NCBI RefSeq assembly: GCF_035605935.1
Contig: NZ_DATNGK010000051.1
Coordinates: 32,641 to 96,640 of the forward strand
Reading direction: 5' to 3'
Length of the DNA stretch: 64,000 nucleotides
Source: Actinocrinis sp035605935
Lineage (GTDB): Bacteria > Actinomycetota > Actinomycetes > Streptomycetales > Catenulisporaceae
Notes under the pieces: model-generated
The model's database searches: none
Told to the model about the DNA's origin: nothing
The model's input: the letters and a program-made list of their open reading frames with translations, nothing else
Part shown: one piece after another, positions 46,240 to 54,337 of the stretch
Layout of the letters: each line of letters opens with the position of its first letter
Position numbering within the stretch: the stretch's first letter is position 1
Translations under genes and position numbers: made by a program

Positions 46240-46255
46240 TGTTCCACGTGAAACA
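46240..46255. promoter_or_regulatory. parS site 1
   Basis: TGTTCCACGTGAAACA differs from the consensus TGTTTCACGTGAAACA at one base (the variable position). It lies in the trxB-parB spacer. Confidence 0.92.
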
Positions 46256-46348
46256 TAGGGGACCATCGTGTGCGTTGTCGGATCGGGTGAGTGCAGGCTT
46301 CGGTGTAGCTGTCTTCGATCTAGCGCAGGCTGCTACGCCTCGGCTGCG

Positions 46349-47416
46349 TTAAGCGTCACGGGATCGCGCCCGTACGCGCTCACCCGGGACAAGCGAGGAG
46401 ATGATGCGTTCCAGATCCTCGATCGAGGCGAACTCGACCACGATCTTTCCGCGGCGTGCACCGAGGTCCACGCGCACCCGGGTCTCGAGTCGATCGGAGA
46501 GACGCCCGGCGAGTTCGGAAAGTTCGGGGGAGACGCGGCTTCCGGCGCGTACCTTGCGTGGCGAGCGGGCCCGTTCGTTCTCCGGGTCGCCGACCGCCAC
46601 GATCTCTTCCACCGTGCGCACCGAAAGCCCTTCGGCGATGATGCGCTCGGCGAGGCGCTGCTGTTCGTCGGCGGTGTCCAGGCCGAGCAAAGCTCGTGCG
46701 TGTCCGGCGCTTAGCAAGCCGCTGGCGACGCGCAACTGTACCTTCGGCGGCAGCTTGAGCAGGCGCAGGGTGTTCGATACCTGCGGCCGGGAGCGGCCGA
46801 TCCGGTCGGCCAGCTCCTCATGCGTGCAGGAGAAGTCCTTGAGCAGCTGGTCATAGGCGGCAGCCTCTTCCAGCGGGTTGAGCTGAGAGCGGTGCAGGTT
46901 CTCCAGGAGCGCGTCGAGCAGCATGCGCTCGTCCTCGGTATCCCGGACGATCGCCGGAATGCGCTCGAGGCCGGCCCGCTGGGCGGCGCGCCACCGGCGC
47001 TCGCCCATGATGAGCTCGTACTTGCCGCTGCCGCTCGGCCCTTCCCGGCGCACCACGATCGGCTGGAGCAGACCCACCTCGCGGATCGAGTGGATCAGCT
47101 CGTCCATCGCGGTCTCGTCGAAGTAATCGCGAGGCTGCTTGGCGTTCGGCACGATCGCGTCGATCGGCAGTTCGGCGAAGTGCGCCCCGGGGACCTCGTC
47201 GGCCACGATCGCGGCGGCCACGAAGACCGGTTCGGTGGATTCCGGCTCGTCGTCGAGGTCGGGCCGGTAGATCTCGCCGAGCGGCAGGCGCCGCTGGGGG
47301 ACGGACGGCGCGGCCGCCGGAGCGGTCAGCGCCGAGGTTCCCTCGGCTCCCTCCGCGGGCATCGTCGGGATCAGCGCCCCGAGTCCGCGGCCGAGTCCCC
47401 GTCGGCGGTCGTTCAT
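46349..47416 (-). CDS. parB: Chromosome-partitioning protein ParB
   Basis: ParB is the CTP-dependent clamp that loads at parS and spreads to form the segrosome. The 355-residue protein has the ParB/Srx motif (LPIDAIVPNAKQPRDYFDE with box I, LQPIVVRR and the CTP-binding GERRWRAAQRAGL), the helix-turn-helix THEELADRIGRSRPQVSNTLRLLKLP, and a C-terminal dimerisation end (RIIS LVPGERVRARS). Its N-terminal 90 residues are variable. The ATG overlaps the parA stop by four bases (ATGA), so it is translationally coupled to parA. Three parS sites lie within 3.4 kb. Confidence 0.97.
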   Translation of the reverse strand: MNDRRRGLGRGLGALIPTMPAEGAEGTSALTAPAAAPSVPQRRLPLGEIYRPDLDDEPESTEPVFVAAAIVADEVPGAHFAELPIDAIVPNAKQPRDYFDETAMDELIHSIREVGLLQPIVVRREGPSGSGKYELIMGERRWRAAQRAGLERIPAIVRDTEDERMLLDALLENLHRSQLNPLEEAAAYDQLLKDFSCTHEELADRIGRSRPQVSNTLRLLKLPPKVQLRVASGLLSAGHARALLGLDTADEQQRLAERIIAEGLSVRTVEEIVAVGDPENERARSPRKVRAGSRVSPELSELAGRLSDRLETRVRVDLGARRGKIVVEFASIEDLERIISSLVPGERVRARSRDA

Positions 47417-48696
47417 CGCTTCACCTCAGCGTCGATCCCAACTTGTGTGCTGCCGTGCTTGCTTTCCTCATCCAACTGCACCGGGATGCCGGCGACCTTT
47501 TCCCGCGCCGCCCACCGATCGGCGATTTCACGGGCCGCCTCCCGATAGGCAAGCGCGCCCGTCGAAGCGGGGTCGTACGTCATCACCGTCTGCATGTAGC
47601 TCGGTGCCTCGGAGATGCGCACCGAGCGCGGCACCGAGGTACGCAGGACCTGCTCGGGAAAGTGGGTGCGAACCTCGTCGGCGACCTGGGAGGCCAGCCG
47701 GGTGCGCGCGTCGTACATGGTCAGCAGGATCGTCGAGACGTGCAGGTTGGGATTCAGGTGGGCACGCACCAGCTCGATGTTGCGCAGCAGCTGGCCGAGC
47801 CCTTCCAACGCGTAGTACTCGCATTGGATCGGGATCAGCACCTCGTTGCCCGCCACCATCGCATTGACGGTCAGCAGCCCGAGTGAGGGCGGGCAGTCGA
47901 TCAGGATGTAGTCGATCGAGCTGTGATAGGCGGACAGGGCACGCTGCAGCCGGCTTTCCCGCGCCACCATCGAGACCAGTTCGATCTCCGCGCCGGCTAG
48001 GTCGATAGTGGCCGGGGCGCAGAAGAGCCCTTGGATATCGGCGACCGGCTGGACGATCTCCTCCATCGAGTACCGCTCGATCAGTACGTCGTAGATCGAG
48101 GGGATCTCGGAGTGGTGGTCCACGTTCAGCGCCGTCGAGGCGTTGCCCTGCGGGTCGAGATCGACGACGAGCACCTTCGCTCCGCCCTGGGCAAGCGCGG
48201 CGGCGATGTTGACCGTCGTGGTGGTCTTGCCCACCCCACCCTTCTGGTTCGCTACCACGAAGGTGCGGGTCTGCCGCGGTCGCGGCAATTCCTGGTTGCT
48301 GCGCGAGAGTGCGGCTATGGCCGCCTCGGCCTCGCGGGCGATCGGAGTGTCTTCGGATCGGCCGCGGCCACCGTGCAGCAGATCGGTGTCCACCTCGGGG
48401 TGCACCTCAATGATCTCGCGTGCGTTCGCTGCCGGCGGCTGGTCGTAGGGCATCGGCCAACTCTCTTCCTCCGTCGCCGAGACGACGGCTCGTTCGGCGT
48501 CCGCGGCCCGCGGGTCGAGCTGCCAGGACCAGCTGAAGCCGTCCGGCGGCGTCGGCAGGTCCCGCGACTCGTCGAGCCGCCATCCGCGCGGAAGCGGCTC
48601 CCCGGTCGAATCCGCGCGTCCTAGGTCCGAGGGCGATTCACCGTGATCGGGATCGTCCTGCGAAAAAGCACTGTACTGACCGTGCGCGACCATCAT
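47413..48696 (-). CDS. parA: Chromosome-partitioning ATPase ParA
   Basis: The 427-residue protein is a deviant-Walker-A ATPase: KGGVGKTTTT (152-161), DLDPQGNASTAL, and ILIDCPPSLGLLT. It should form dynamic DNA-bound complexes that move ParB-parS. The first 140 residues are non-conserved and acidic, longer than in many ParA proteins but common in actinobacteria. ATG 48696 has GAGGGG only two bases upstream; a second ATG at 48693 has slightly better spacing. A parS-like site lies 80 bp upstream. It heads a parA-parB pair. Confidence 0.96.
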   Translation of the reverse strand: MMVAHGQYSAFSQDDPDHGESPSDLGRADSTGEPLPRGWRLDESRDLPTPPDGFSWSWQLDPRAADAERAVVSATEEESWPMPYDQPPAANAREIIEVHPEVDTDLLHGGRGRSEDTPIAREAEAAIAALSRSNQELPRPRQTRTFVVANQKGGVGKTTTTVNIAAALAQGGAKVLVVDLDPQGNASTALNVDHHSEIPSIYDVLIERYSMEEIVQPVADIQGLFCAPATIDLAGAEIELVSMVARESRLQRALSAYHSSIDYILIDCPPSLGLLTVNAMVAGNEVLIPIQCEYYALEGLGQLLRNIELVRAHLNPNLHVSTILLTMYDARTRLASQVADEVRTHFPEQVLRTSVPRSVRISEAPSYMQTVMTYDPASTGALAYREAAREIADRWAAREKVAGIPVQLDEESKHGSTQVGIDAEVKR

Positions 48697-48776
48697 GTCC
48701 CCTCGCCGCCTCGGTCGGAGAAACTACAGAGTCAGTCGCGGCGCGTTTCCCCTGGCAACTCACTCGTAGGGGTTAC

Positions 48777-48790
48777 GTTTCACGTGAAAC
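48777..48790. promoter_or_regulatory. parS site 2
   Basis: GTTTCACGTGAAAC is the exact 14-bp palindromic core; outer bases are C and C instead of T and A. It lies in the rsmG-parA spacer. Confidence 0.9.
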
Positions 48791-48849
48791 CCTCGCTGCT
48801 TAAGCAGAGCGGCTCCGTGAGACGTGCGCGCAGAGAGGCGGTGTCACAT

Positions 48850-49536
48850 TTAACCACGGGTACCGCGGCGAGAGCGCTGTACCGCGGCCCGGAATCCGTT
48901 AGGGCCCAGATCGATGCGGATGACGCGTGTCGCGGCGTCGCCGAGCATCGTGCCGACTTCCACCACTCCCCACGTCTGGGCCCCAAGCCCGGCGAGCGTC
49001 GGCGCTACCGTAGCGAGTTCCTCGGCGGCAGCTTCGCCTTTCAAGGCAAGCATCCGGCCGTTGGGTCGCAACAGCGGCAGACACCAACCGACGAGCCGCT
49101 CCATCGGCGCTACCGCCCGCGCGGTCACGACGTCCGCGCCCATCCTGCGAGCCCAATCCTCAGCCCGCCCGCGCAGCACCTCCGCGTTGTCGAGCCCCAG
49201 CGTGTCCAGGCACTCGTCGAGGAAGACGGTCCGGCGAAGCAACGGCTCCAGCAGTGTCACTCGTAGATCGGAGCGAGTGGCCGCGAGTACCACGCCCGGC
49301 AACCCGGCTCCGGAGCCGACATCGACGACATGTGCGCCCTGCGGAACCAGGTCCGCCAGCGCAGCGCAGTTCATCAGGTGCCGCTCCCATAGCCGGTCCA
49401 CCTCCCGCGGGCCGATCAGTCCGCGCTCGACGCCCGGCCCAGCCAAGAGCTCGCCGTATCGCTGAACGACCGGCAGCGCCGGGCCGAACAGATCGACGGC
49501 CGCCTGCGGCGGTGCGGGCAGCTTCGCTTCGAGCAT
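48850..49536 (-). CDS. rsmG: 16S rRNA (guanine-N7) methyltransferase RsmG
   Basis: RsmG methylates G527 of 16S rRNA using SAM; its loss gives low-level streptomycin resistance. ATG 49536 (MLEAKLPAPPQ) is preferred since GAGGAAAG is five bases upstream; the longer frame starting at 49578 would run through parS site 3. The 228-residue product has the SAM-binding HVVDVGSGAGLPGVVLAA, then LLEPLLRRTVFLDE and GADVVTARAVAPMERLV. Residue order is standard for GidB. It lies between jag and parA. Confidence 0.96.
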   Translation of the reverse strand: MLEAKLPAPPQAAVDLFGPALPVVQRYGELLAGPGVERGLIGPREVDRLWERHLMNCAALADLVPQGAHVVDVGSGAGLPGVVLAATRSDLRVTLLEPLLRRTVFLDECLDTLGLDNAEVLRGRAEDWARRMGADVVTARAVAPMERLVGWCLPLLRPNGRMLALKGEAAAEELATVAPTLAGLGAQTWGVVEVGTMLGDAATRVIRIDLGPNGFRAAVQRSRRGTRG

Positions 49537-49549
49537 CGGGCTTTCCTCA

Positions 49550-49563
49550 GTTTCACGTGGAAC
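49550..49563. promoter_or_regulatory. parS site 3
   Basis: GTTTCACGTGGAAC is one base from the palindromic core GTTTCACGTGAAAC. It lies 14 bp before the rsmG start codon, immediately upstream of its ribosome-binding site. Confidence 0.85.
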
Positions 49564-49628
49564 GGCGGCCATCATCATGCCAAGTATGAGACCTGGTCAG
49601 CACCGAACCTCAGCTGCCGCAAAACGAA

Positions 49629-49658
49629 CCGGCCCCGCCTCGAGAAGAGGGGGGCCGG
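49629..49658 (-). terminator. Intrinsic terminator after jag
   Basis: CCGGCCCC (49629-49636) pairs with GGGGCCGG (49651-49658), and CCTC with GAGG inside (one bulged G, loop GAGAA). On the minus strand it is followed by TTCGTTTT. Confidence 0.8.
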
Positions 49659-49698
49659 CCGCGATCGGTTCCAGAGCGGAACTGAGCTCACCGAATGT

Positions 49699-50229
49699 TC
49701 ACACCGGAAGGACGACGACCCGCCGGTTCGGCTCTTCGCCCTCCGACTCACTGCGCAGCCCCGCGGCCGCGACGGCGTCGTGCACCATCTTGCGCTCGAA
49801 CGGGCTCATCGGCGCCAGCTTCACCGGCTCGCCACTCTCCTTGACCTTGCGGGCCGTGTCGGTGCCGAGCCGCTCCAGGGCCGCGCGCCGCGCCGCCCGG
49901 TGTCCGCCGACGTCGAGCATCAGGCGGGTGCGCTCGCCGGTCTCGCGAGTCACCGCGAGCCGGGTCAGCTCCTGCAGCGCCTCGAGCACCTCGCCGCTCG
50001 ACCCGATCAACTGATCCAGGCTCGTGCCGACGATGGAGACCGAGGCGCGGTCGCCCTCCACATCCATGTCGATGTCCCCGTCGAGGTCCGCGATGTCGAG
50101 CAGCCCCTCGAGGTAGTCGGCCGCGATCTCGCCTTCCTCTTCAAGCCGGCTGATCTCGTCCTCATCCGGCTTCGCGGACGCCTCTTGCGCCGACTCCGAC
50201 TGCGTCGCCTCGACGGCTGATTCCGTCAC
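49699..50229 (-). CDS. jag: KH-R3H RNA-binding protein Jag/KhpB
   Basis: The 176-residue protein has an acidic N-terminus, a KH domain (GTSLDQLIGSSGEVLEALQEL, residues about 68-88) and a C-terminal R3H domain (LDVGGHRAARRAALERLG, then PMSPFERKMVHDAV and RRVVV). It binds RNA and, with KhpA, affects cell division and envelope growth in Gram-positive bacteria. GTG 50229 follows GAGGGAG. The gene is last in the rpmH-rnpA-yidD-yidC-jag cluster, which is conserved in most bacteria, and ends at a terminator. Confidence 0.93.
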   Translation of the reverse strand: MTESAVEATQSESAQEASAKPDEDEISRLEEEGEIAADYLEGLLDIADLDGDIDMDVEGDRASVSIVGTSLDQLIGSSGEVLEALQELTRLAVTRETGERTRLMLDVGGHRAARRAALERLGTDTARKVKESGEPVKLAPMSPFERKMVHDAVAAAGLRSESEGEEPNRRVVVLPV

Positions 50230-50297
50230 CGTGCACTCCCTCTACGTCTCTCTTCGCCCGCGTCGCCGGGCGCCACCCTCGGGGATCCCCCGAAAAG

Positions 50298-51395
50298 CTA
50301 TTTCTTCCGCCCACTGCGTGTGGTGCGAACCGGCTGATTGCGCTGCGGCTTCGGCGGGGCGTCCGCGATCTCCTTGGTACCGGTGGCGTTGCCCGCGCCG
50401 GCGCCCTTGGCCTTCGCCGCGCCCGTGCTCTTGGCTCCGTTGACCGGCTTGGTGCCAATCGTGCCCCCCGTCTTCTCGCCGGCCCGCGGCGGAACGGCGT
50501 CGACCGGCTCGTCGCCCGTGCCCGCCTTCTTCGCGGCCTTCGCCGCCTGCCGCGCCAGGTGCGCCTCATGCGCCTTGGAACCGGGCAGTGGGCTGTTGTG
50601 CAGCACGTAGAACTGCTGGCCCATGGTCCAGAAGTTGGTCGTCAACAGGTAGATGAGCACGCCCACCGGGGCGATGAAGCAGAAGAAGGCCATGAAGACC
50701 GGCATGATGTACATCATTGCCTTCTGCTGCTGGACCATCGGGTTGTCCGGCGCGCTGTTCTTCAGGATCATCTGCCGCTGCGTAATGAACTGCGTCGCCA
50801 CGTAGACGATCGTCATGCCGATGATGACGCCCTTGACCGTGGTGGGGCTCGACCCGTTCAGCGTCTTGGCGGTGGCGTTGAAGTGTGCTGAGATCGGCGC
50901 GCCGAAGATGTGCGCCTGATTCGCGCTGGCGACCAGCACGGTGCTCATGAAGAAGATCGGGTGCAGGTTGGCCACGTTGTAGAGCAGCCGGTACAGCGCG
51001 GTGAAGAACGGCATCTGCACGATCAACGGCAGGCAGCTGGCGAACGGGTTGGTCCCGTGCTCCTTGTAGAGCGCCATCATCTCGCGCTGCTGCCGCGCCT
51101 GGACCTCGCGCTTGCGCGCCGGATCGAACTTCGCCCGCTCGAGCTCCTTCTTGTACTTCTCCTGGAGCTTCTTCACCTCGGGCTGCACGACCTGCATCGC
51201 GCGCATCGACTTGATCTGCTTGACGAACAGCGGGATCAGCGCGGCGCGGATGACCAGCGTCAGGAAGACGATCGAAAGCCCCCAGGCCCAACCGCTGGTC
51301 GGCGCGAAGACCGTGCCGAACAGCTTGTGGAACTGGACGATTATCCAGCTGACTCCCCAGATCAGCGGACTCAATAGCTGGTCATACCACTGCAC
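50298..51395 (-). CDS. yidC: Membrane protein insertase YidC
   Basis: YidC inserts and folds membrane proteins alone or with SecYEG. The 365-residue protein lacks the large periplasmic domain of the Gram-negative form. Helices include WGLSIVFLTLVIRAALIPLFVKQI with the conserved groove Arg, then FASCLPLIVQMPFFTALYRLL, and C-terminal MPVFMAFFCFIAPVGVLIYLLTTNFW. A cytoplasmic coiled region (KKLQEKYKKELERAKFD) separates helices 1 and 2. The C-terminal tail is long, basic and Ala/Lys-rich. GTG 51395 follows GAGGAG. It lies between yidD and jag. Confidence 0.97.
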   Translation of the reverse strand: MQWYDQLLSPLIWGVSWIIVQFHKLFGTVFAPTSGWAWGLSIVFLTLVIRAALIPLFVKQIKSMRAMQVVQPEVKKLQEKYKKELERAKFDPARKREVQARQQREMMALYKEHGTNPFASCLPLIVQMPFFTALYRLLYNVANLHPIFFMSTVLVASANQAHIFGAPISAHFNATAKTLNGSSPTTVKGVIIGMTIVYVATQFITQRQMILKNSAPDNPMVQQQKAMMYIMPVFMAFFCFIAPVGVLIYLLTTNFWTMGQQFYVLHNSPLPGSKAHEAHLARQAAKAAKKAGTGDEPVDAVPPRAGEKTGGTIGTKPVNGAKSTGAAKAKGAGAGNATGTKEIADAPPKPQRNQPVRTTRSGRKK

Positions 51396-51430
51396 GGTCA
51401 GGCTCCTCGGCTCGACTCACACCCACGAAA

Positions 51431-51703
51431 TCACACGGAACGGCGCGCCGAAGCAGCGTCCCCATCCACATCCACTATCCGCCACGCGCCGCGTGGAGGC
51501 ACCGGATCGACGCCGCCGGCGCTCCACGGATTGCATCGCAGGATCCGCCACGCCGTCAGAATCGAGCCTTTCACCGATCCGTGTACCGCTATGGCCTCGT
51601 ACCCATAGTGCGAGCAGCTCGGGTAGTAGCGACACACCGGTCCCAGCATCCGCGAGATTGTCAGCTGGTATAGCCGGATCAACCCCATCAGCACATACTT
51701 CAT
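51431..51703 (-). CDS. yidD: Membrane protein insertion efficiency factor YidD
   Basis: The 90-residue protein has the Haemolytic (DUF37) signature: LIRLYQLTISRMLGPVCRYYPSCSHYGYEAI with conserved Cys residues, then HGSVKGSILTAWRILRCNPW and GGVDPVP. It helps YidC-dependent insertion. ATG 51703 overlaps the rnpA stop by four bases (ATGA). A GGGGGAC precedes it. Confidence 0.96.
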   Translation of the reverse strand: MKYVLMGLIRLYQLTISRMLGPVCRYYPSCSHYGYEAIAVHGSVKGSILTAWRILRCNPWSAGGVDPVPPRGAWRIVDVDGDAASARRSV

Positions 51704-52074
51704 CGGCGTCCCCCGAGCCGTCCGAGCGCCGAGTCCAGGTCTCTGGCCAATTCCCGGCCAGCAGCCCCGGCGGCCGCAGGCAACGCCCGGACCACCAGCA
51801 CCGCGCCCTCAGGTAGCCGATCGAGCCGTTCCGCGACCAGATGCCGCAGCCGGCGCTTGACCCGGTTGCGAGTGACCGCAGGACCCACCGCCTTGCTCAC
51901 GACGAAGCCCGCACGGGCAGGACCCGTACGGGCTTCGGCAACGCTCGGGTCCGACACGTCCAGCTCAGCCCGCCACAGGTGTGCGACGAGGGTCGGCCGC
52001 CCCGCCCGGCGCCCGCCGCGGATCGCGCGGGCGAACTCGTCGCCCCGCTTCACTCGGCGGTCTGCGGGCAGCAC
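51700..52074 (-). CDS. rnpA: Ribonuclease P protein component
   Basis: RnpA helps the RNase P RNA bind the 5' leader of pre-tRNAs. The 124-residue protein has the RNR motif (AVGPAVTRNRVKRRLRHL) and an N-terminal RVKRGDEFARAI. The gene starts with GTG six bases after the rpmH stop, and overlaps yidD at its end, so rpmH, rnpA and yidD are tightly coupled. Confidence 0.96.
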   Translation of the reverse strand: MLPADRRVKRGDEFARAIRGGRRAGRPTLVAHLWRAELDVSDPSVAEARTGPARAGFVVSKAVGPAVTRNRVKRRLRHLVAERLDRLPEGAVLVVRALPAAAGAAGRELARDLDSALGRLGGRR

Positions 52075-52080
52075 CTGAAA

Positions 52081-52218
52081 CTAGGCGGAAAGGTTGCGTC
52101 GGCCCTTGGTCCGGCGCGACGAGAGGATGGCCCGGCCGGCGCGCGTGCGCATGCGCAGCCGGAAGCCGTGGGTCTTGGCACGACGCCGGTTGTTCGGCTG
52201 GAAGGTGCGCTTGGTCAC
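52081..52218 (-). CDS. rpmH: Ribosomal protein L34
   Basis: The 45-residue protein reads VTKRTFQPNNRRRAKTHGF, then RLRMRTRAGRAILSSRR and TKGRRNLSA: a complete L34. GTG 52218 follows GGAG by five bases. It is the first gene of the leftward cluster, as is typical next to oriC, and is too short to be found by length-filtered ORF scans. Confidence 0.97.
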   Translation of the reverse strand: MTKRTFQPNNRRRAKTHGFRLRMRTRAGRAILSSRRTKGRRNLSA

Positions 52219-52508
52219 TGGGGCTCCAGACAGGTGCTGATTCGGTCCGCTACGCCTCGATGCCTAAAAGATGTTGTGTGGAGCGCTTGCTGCTCCGCGG
52301 CCCGCACTCGTCGCACTGAAGGCGCCTAATCCGCAGGCATGGCACAACGCCGGTCGGCATCTCGACCTGCTTACGGTACGCGGACGATCGGCGACGGGTC
52401 AAACCGCCCGTTGCGATCACGCACTGGCACTGCTACTAAGCCGATCGCGACTGTCGTAACGCCTGGCGGCCGTCCTTACGCATCGGGACCCGACGTTAAG
52501 CACAGACC

Positions 52509-52517
52509 TGTGGACAA
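52509..52517 (-). promoter_or_regulatory. DnaA box upstream of the dnaA promoter
   Basis: TGTGGACAA is the exact complement of TTGTCCACA. It ends 4 bp before the candidate -35 hexamer, consistent with DnaA autoregulation. Confidence 0.8.
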
Positions 52518-52521
52518 CAAG

Positions 52522-52557
52522 TTGAACAGGGGGCGTCGGATGACTACCGTCATCCGA
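52522..52557 (+). promoter_or_regulatory. Candidate dnaA promoter with palindrome over the -10
   Basis: TTGAAC (52522-52527) and TACCGT (52545-52550) are 17 bp apart. The arms TCGGATGAC (52536-52544) and GTCATCCGA (52549-52557) form a perfect 9-bp inverted repeat whose 4-bp centre is part of the -10 hexamer. Confidence 0.5.
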
Positions 52558-52698
52558 GTCGCTATTGCCGGTCGAGTCGCCCGAATCCAGGTCCGCACCA
52601 TGTCTGAGCTGCATACTTCGCGGCCGCGGCGGATGCGGGCCAACCCGTGCGGCCGCCCCGGGGGAAACACCGGCGACCCCGCGCAGTCAGACGCCAGG

Positions 52699-52732
52699 TT
52701 TTCCACAGGGCTTGTGGAAAACTTGTGGACGG
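52699..52732. promoter_or_regulatory. DnaA-box cluster just before dnaA
   Basis: TTTTCCACA (52699-52707) and TGTGGAAAA (52713-52721) form an inverted pair with a 5-bp spacer; TGTGGACGG follows. All are one to two bases from the TTRTCCACA consensus. Confidence 0.6.
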
Positions 52733-52762
52733 GCGCGACCCCTGCCCAGACCCGACCCGTGA

Positions 52763-54337
52763 GTGGTAGCCGTGCCTGACGATCCTTCCCGTTCCGTTCC
52801 CACGGACGGCGGTCCGCTGGACTTCACGTCAGTGTGGGCTGCGTTCCTTTCCAGCGTCGACGCGGCCGACTCGGTCAGTCCGGGGGACCGGGCGTTCCTT
52901 CGTGTGATCGTGCCGATGGCGCTTGTCGGCGACACCGCGTTGCTGAGTGTGGGCGACGAGTTCTCCAAGGGTGTGCTGGAGACCAAGCTGCGGGATCTGA
53001 TTACCTCTGGGCTCGGCCGCATCCTCGGCCAGGAAATGCGGATCGCGGTCACGGTCGCGGCGGCCAAGCCGGCGCCGGCTCAAACCGCGCCGCGCCTTCC
53101 CTTCGCGCCTGCCCACGAGGACCGCCTTACCGCCGACCCCGAGGGCTCAGAGCAGCCGATCTCCGGGCAGCCTCCGATCCCGCCGCCCACGCGGAGCCCC
53201 GAGTTCGCTGACGGCGCGCGAGCCGATGAGGACTCCGCGAACCATGCCGCTCCGCGGCCCTCGCTGGCGAGTCACGGAAAGCAGCAGGGGACGAAGGAGG
53301 GGGAGAACGCCAGGCTCAACCCGAAGTATCTCTTCGAGACCTTCGTTATCGGTTCGAGCAACCGGTTCGCGCACGCGGCCGCGGTGGCTGTGGCCGAGGC
53401 GCCGGCGAAGGCGTACAACCCCCTGTTCATCTACGGCGACTCCGGGCTGGGCAAGACCCACCTGCTGCACGCGATCGGCCACTACACCCGCTCGCTGTAC
53501 CCGGGCACAAAGGTGCGGTACGTCAGCACCGAGGAGTTCACCAACGACTTCATCAACGCGATCCGCGACGGCAAACAGGACCTGCTGCGCCGCCGCTACC
53601 GCGACATCGACATCTTGATGATCGACGACATCCAGTTCCTGGAGAACAAGGAAGGCACCCAGGAGGAGTTCTTCCACACCTTCAACGCGCTACATAACTC
53701 CAACAAGCAGATCGTCATCTCGAGTGACCGGCCGCCCAAGCAGCTGACCACCCTCGAGGATCGGCTGCGGTCCCGGTTCGAGTGGGGCCTGATCACGGAT
53801 GTGCAGCCGCCGGAGCTGGAGACCCGCATCGCGATCCTGCGCAAAAAGGCCGCGCAAGAGGGGTTGAACGCGCCGCCCGAGGTGCTTGAGTTCATCGCCA
53901 GCAAGATCTCCACCAACATCCGCGAGCTCGAGGGCGCACTGATCCGGGTGACCGCGTTCGCCTCGCTCAACCGCGCGCCAGTGGACTTTCCGCTCGCCGA
54001 GGCGGTGCTGCGCGACCTGATCCCGGACAGCGGCGGGTCCGAGATCACCAGCGCGACGATCATGGCGCAGACCGCCGCCTACTTCGGTCTGTCGATGGAG
54101 GACCTCTGCGGCACCTCACGCAGCCGCGTACTGGTGACGGCCCGTCAGATCGCGATGTATCTGTGCCGGGAGCTGACCGACCTGTCGCTGCCGAAGATCG
54201 GCCAGCAGTTCGGTGGCCGGGACCACACCACAGTCATGCACGCCGACCGGAAGATCCGTCTACTCATGGCCGAGCGCCGTTCGATCTACAACCAGGTCAC
54301 CGAGCTGACGAACCGCATCAAGTCGATGCGCGGCTGA
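52763..54337 (+). CDS. dnaA: Chromosomal replication initiator DnaA
   Basis: DnaA-ATP binds DnaA boxes in oriC and melts the origin. The 524-residue protein has domain I (FTSVWAAFLSSVDAADSV onward), a long, acidic, low-complexity domain II (about 100-175) typical of actinobacteria, an AAA+ domain with Walker A GDSGLGKTH (K231), Walker B ILMIDDIQF, and arginine-finger region, and domain IV with the DnaA signature GRDHTTVMHADRK for DNA binding. The start is GTG 52763 or GTG 52772 (VPDDPS); neither has a strong ribosome-binding site. oriC follows immediately. Confidence 0.98.
   Translation: MVAVPDDPSRSVPTDGGPLDFTSVWAAFLSSVDAADSVSPGDRAFLRVIVPMALVGDTALLSVGDEFSKGVLETKLRDLITSGLGRILGQEMRIAVTVAAAKPAPAQTAPRLPFAPAHEDRLTADPEGSEQPISGQPPIPPPTRSPEFADGARADEDSANHAAPRPSLASHGKQQGTKEGENARLNPKYLFETFVIGSSNRFAHAAAVAVAEAPAKAYNPLFIYGDSGLGKTHLLHAIGHYTRSLYPGTKVRYVSTEEFTNDFINAIRDGKQDLLRRRYRDIDILMIDDIQFLENKEGTQEEFFHTFNALHNSNKQIVISSDRPPKQLTTLEDRLRSRFEWGLITDVQPPELETRIAILRKKAAQEGLNAPPEVLEFIASKISTNIRELEGALIRVTAFASLNRAPVDFPLAEAVLRDLIPDSGGSEITSATIMAQTAAYFGLSMEDLCGTSRSRVLVTARQIAMYLCRELTDLSLPKIGQQFGGRDHTTVMHADRKIRLLMAERRSIYNQVTELTNRIKSMRG

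Larger units (their letters stand above)
52219..52762. other. rpmH-dnaA spacer: control region
   Basis: This 544-bp gap has no credible gene. It must hold the leftward rpmH promoter, which I cannot place, and the rightward dnaA promoter. DnaA-box-like sites lie at 52509-52517 (exact), 52699-52707 and 52713-52721. Bases 52250-52500 show only a minor hairpin (GGAGC/GCTCC near 52288). Confidence 0.6.

Noticed and set aside
49537..49578. Longer rsmG start (MMMAAVPRE...)
   Set aside because: It would put parS site 3 inside the coding sequence and lacks a ribosome-binding site; ATG 49536 has GAGGAAAG at proper spacing.
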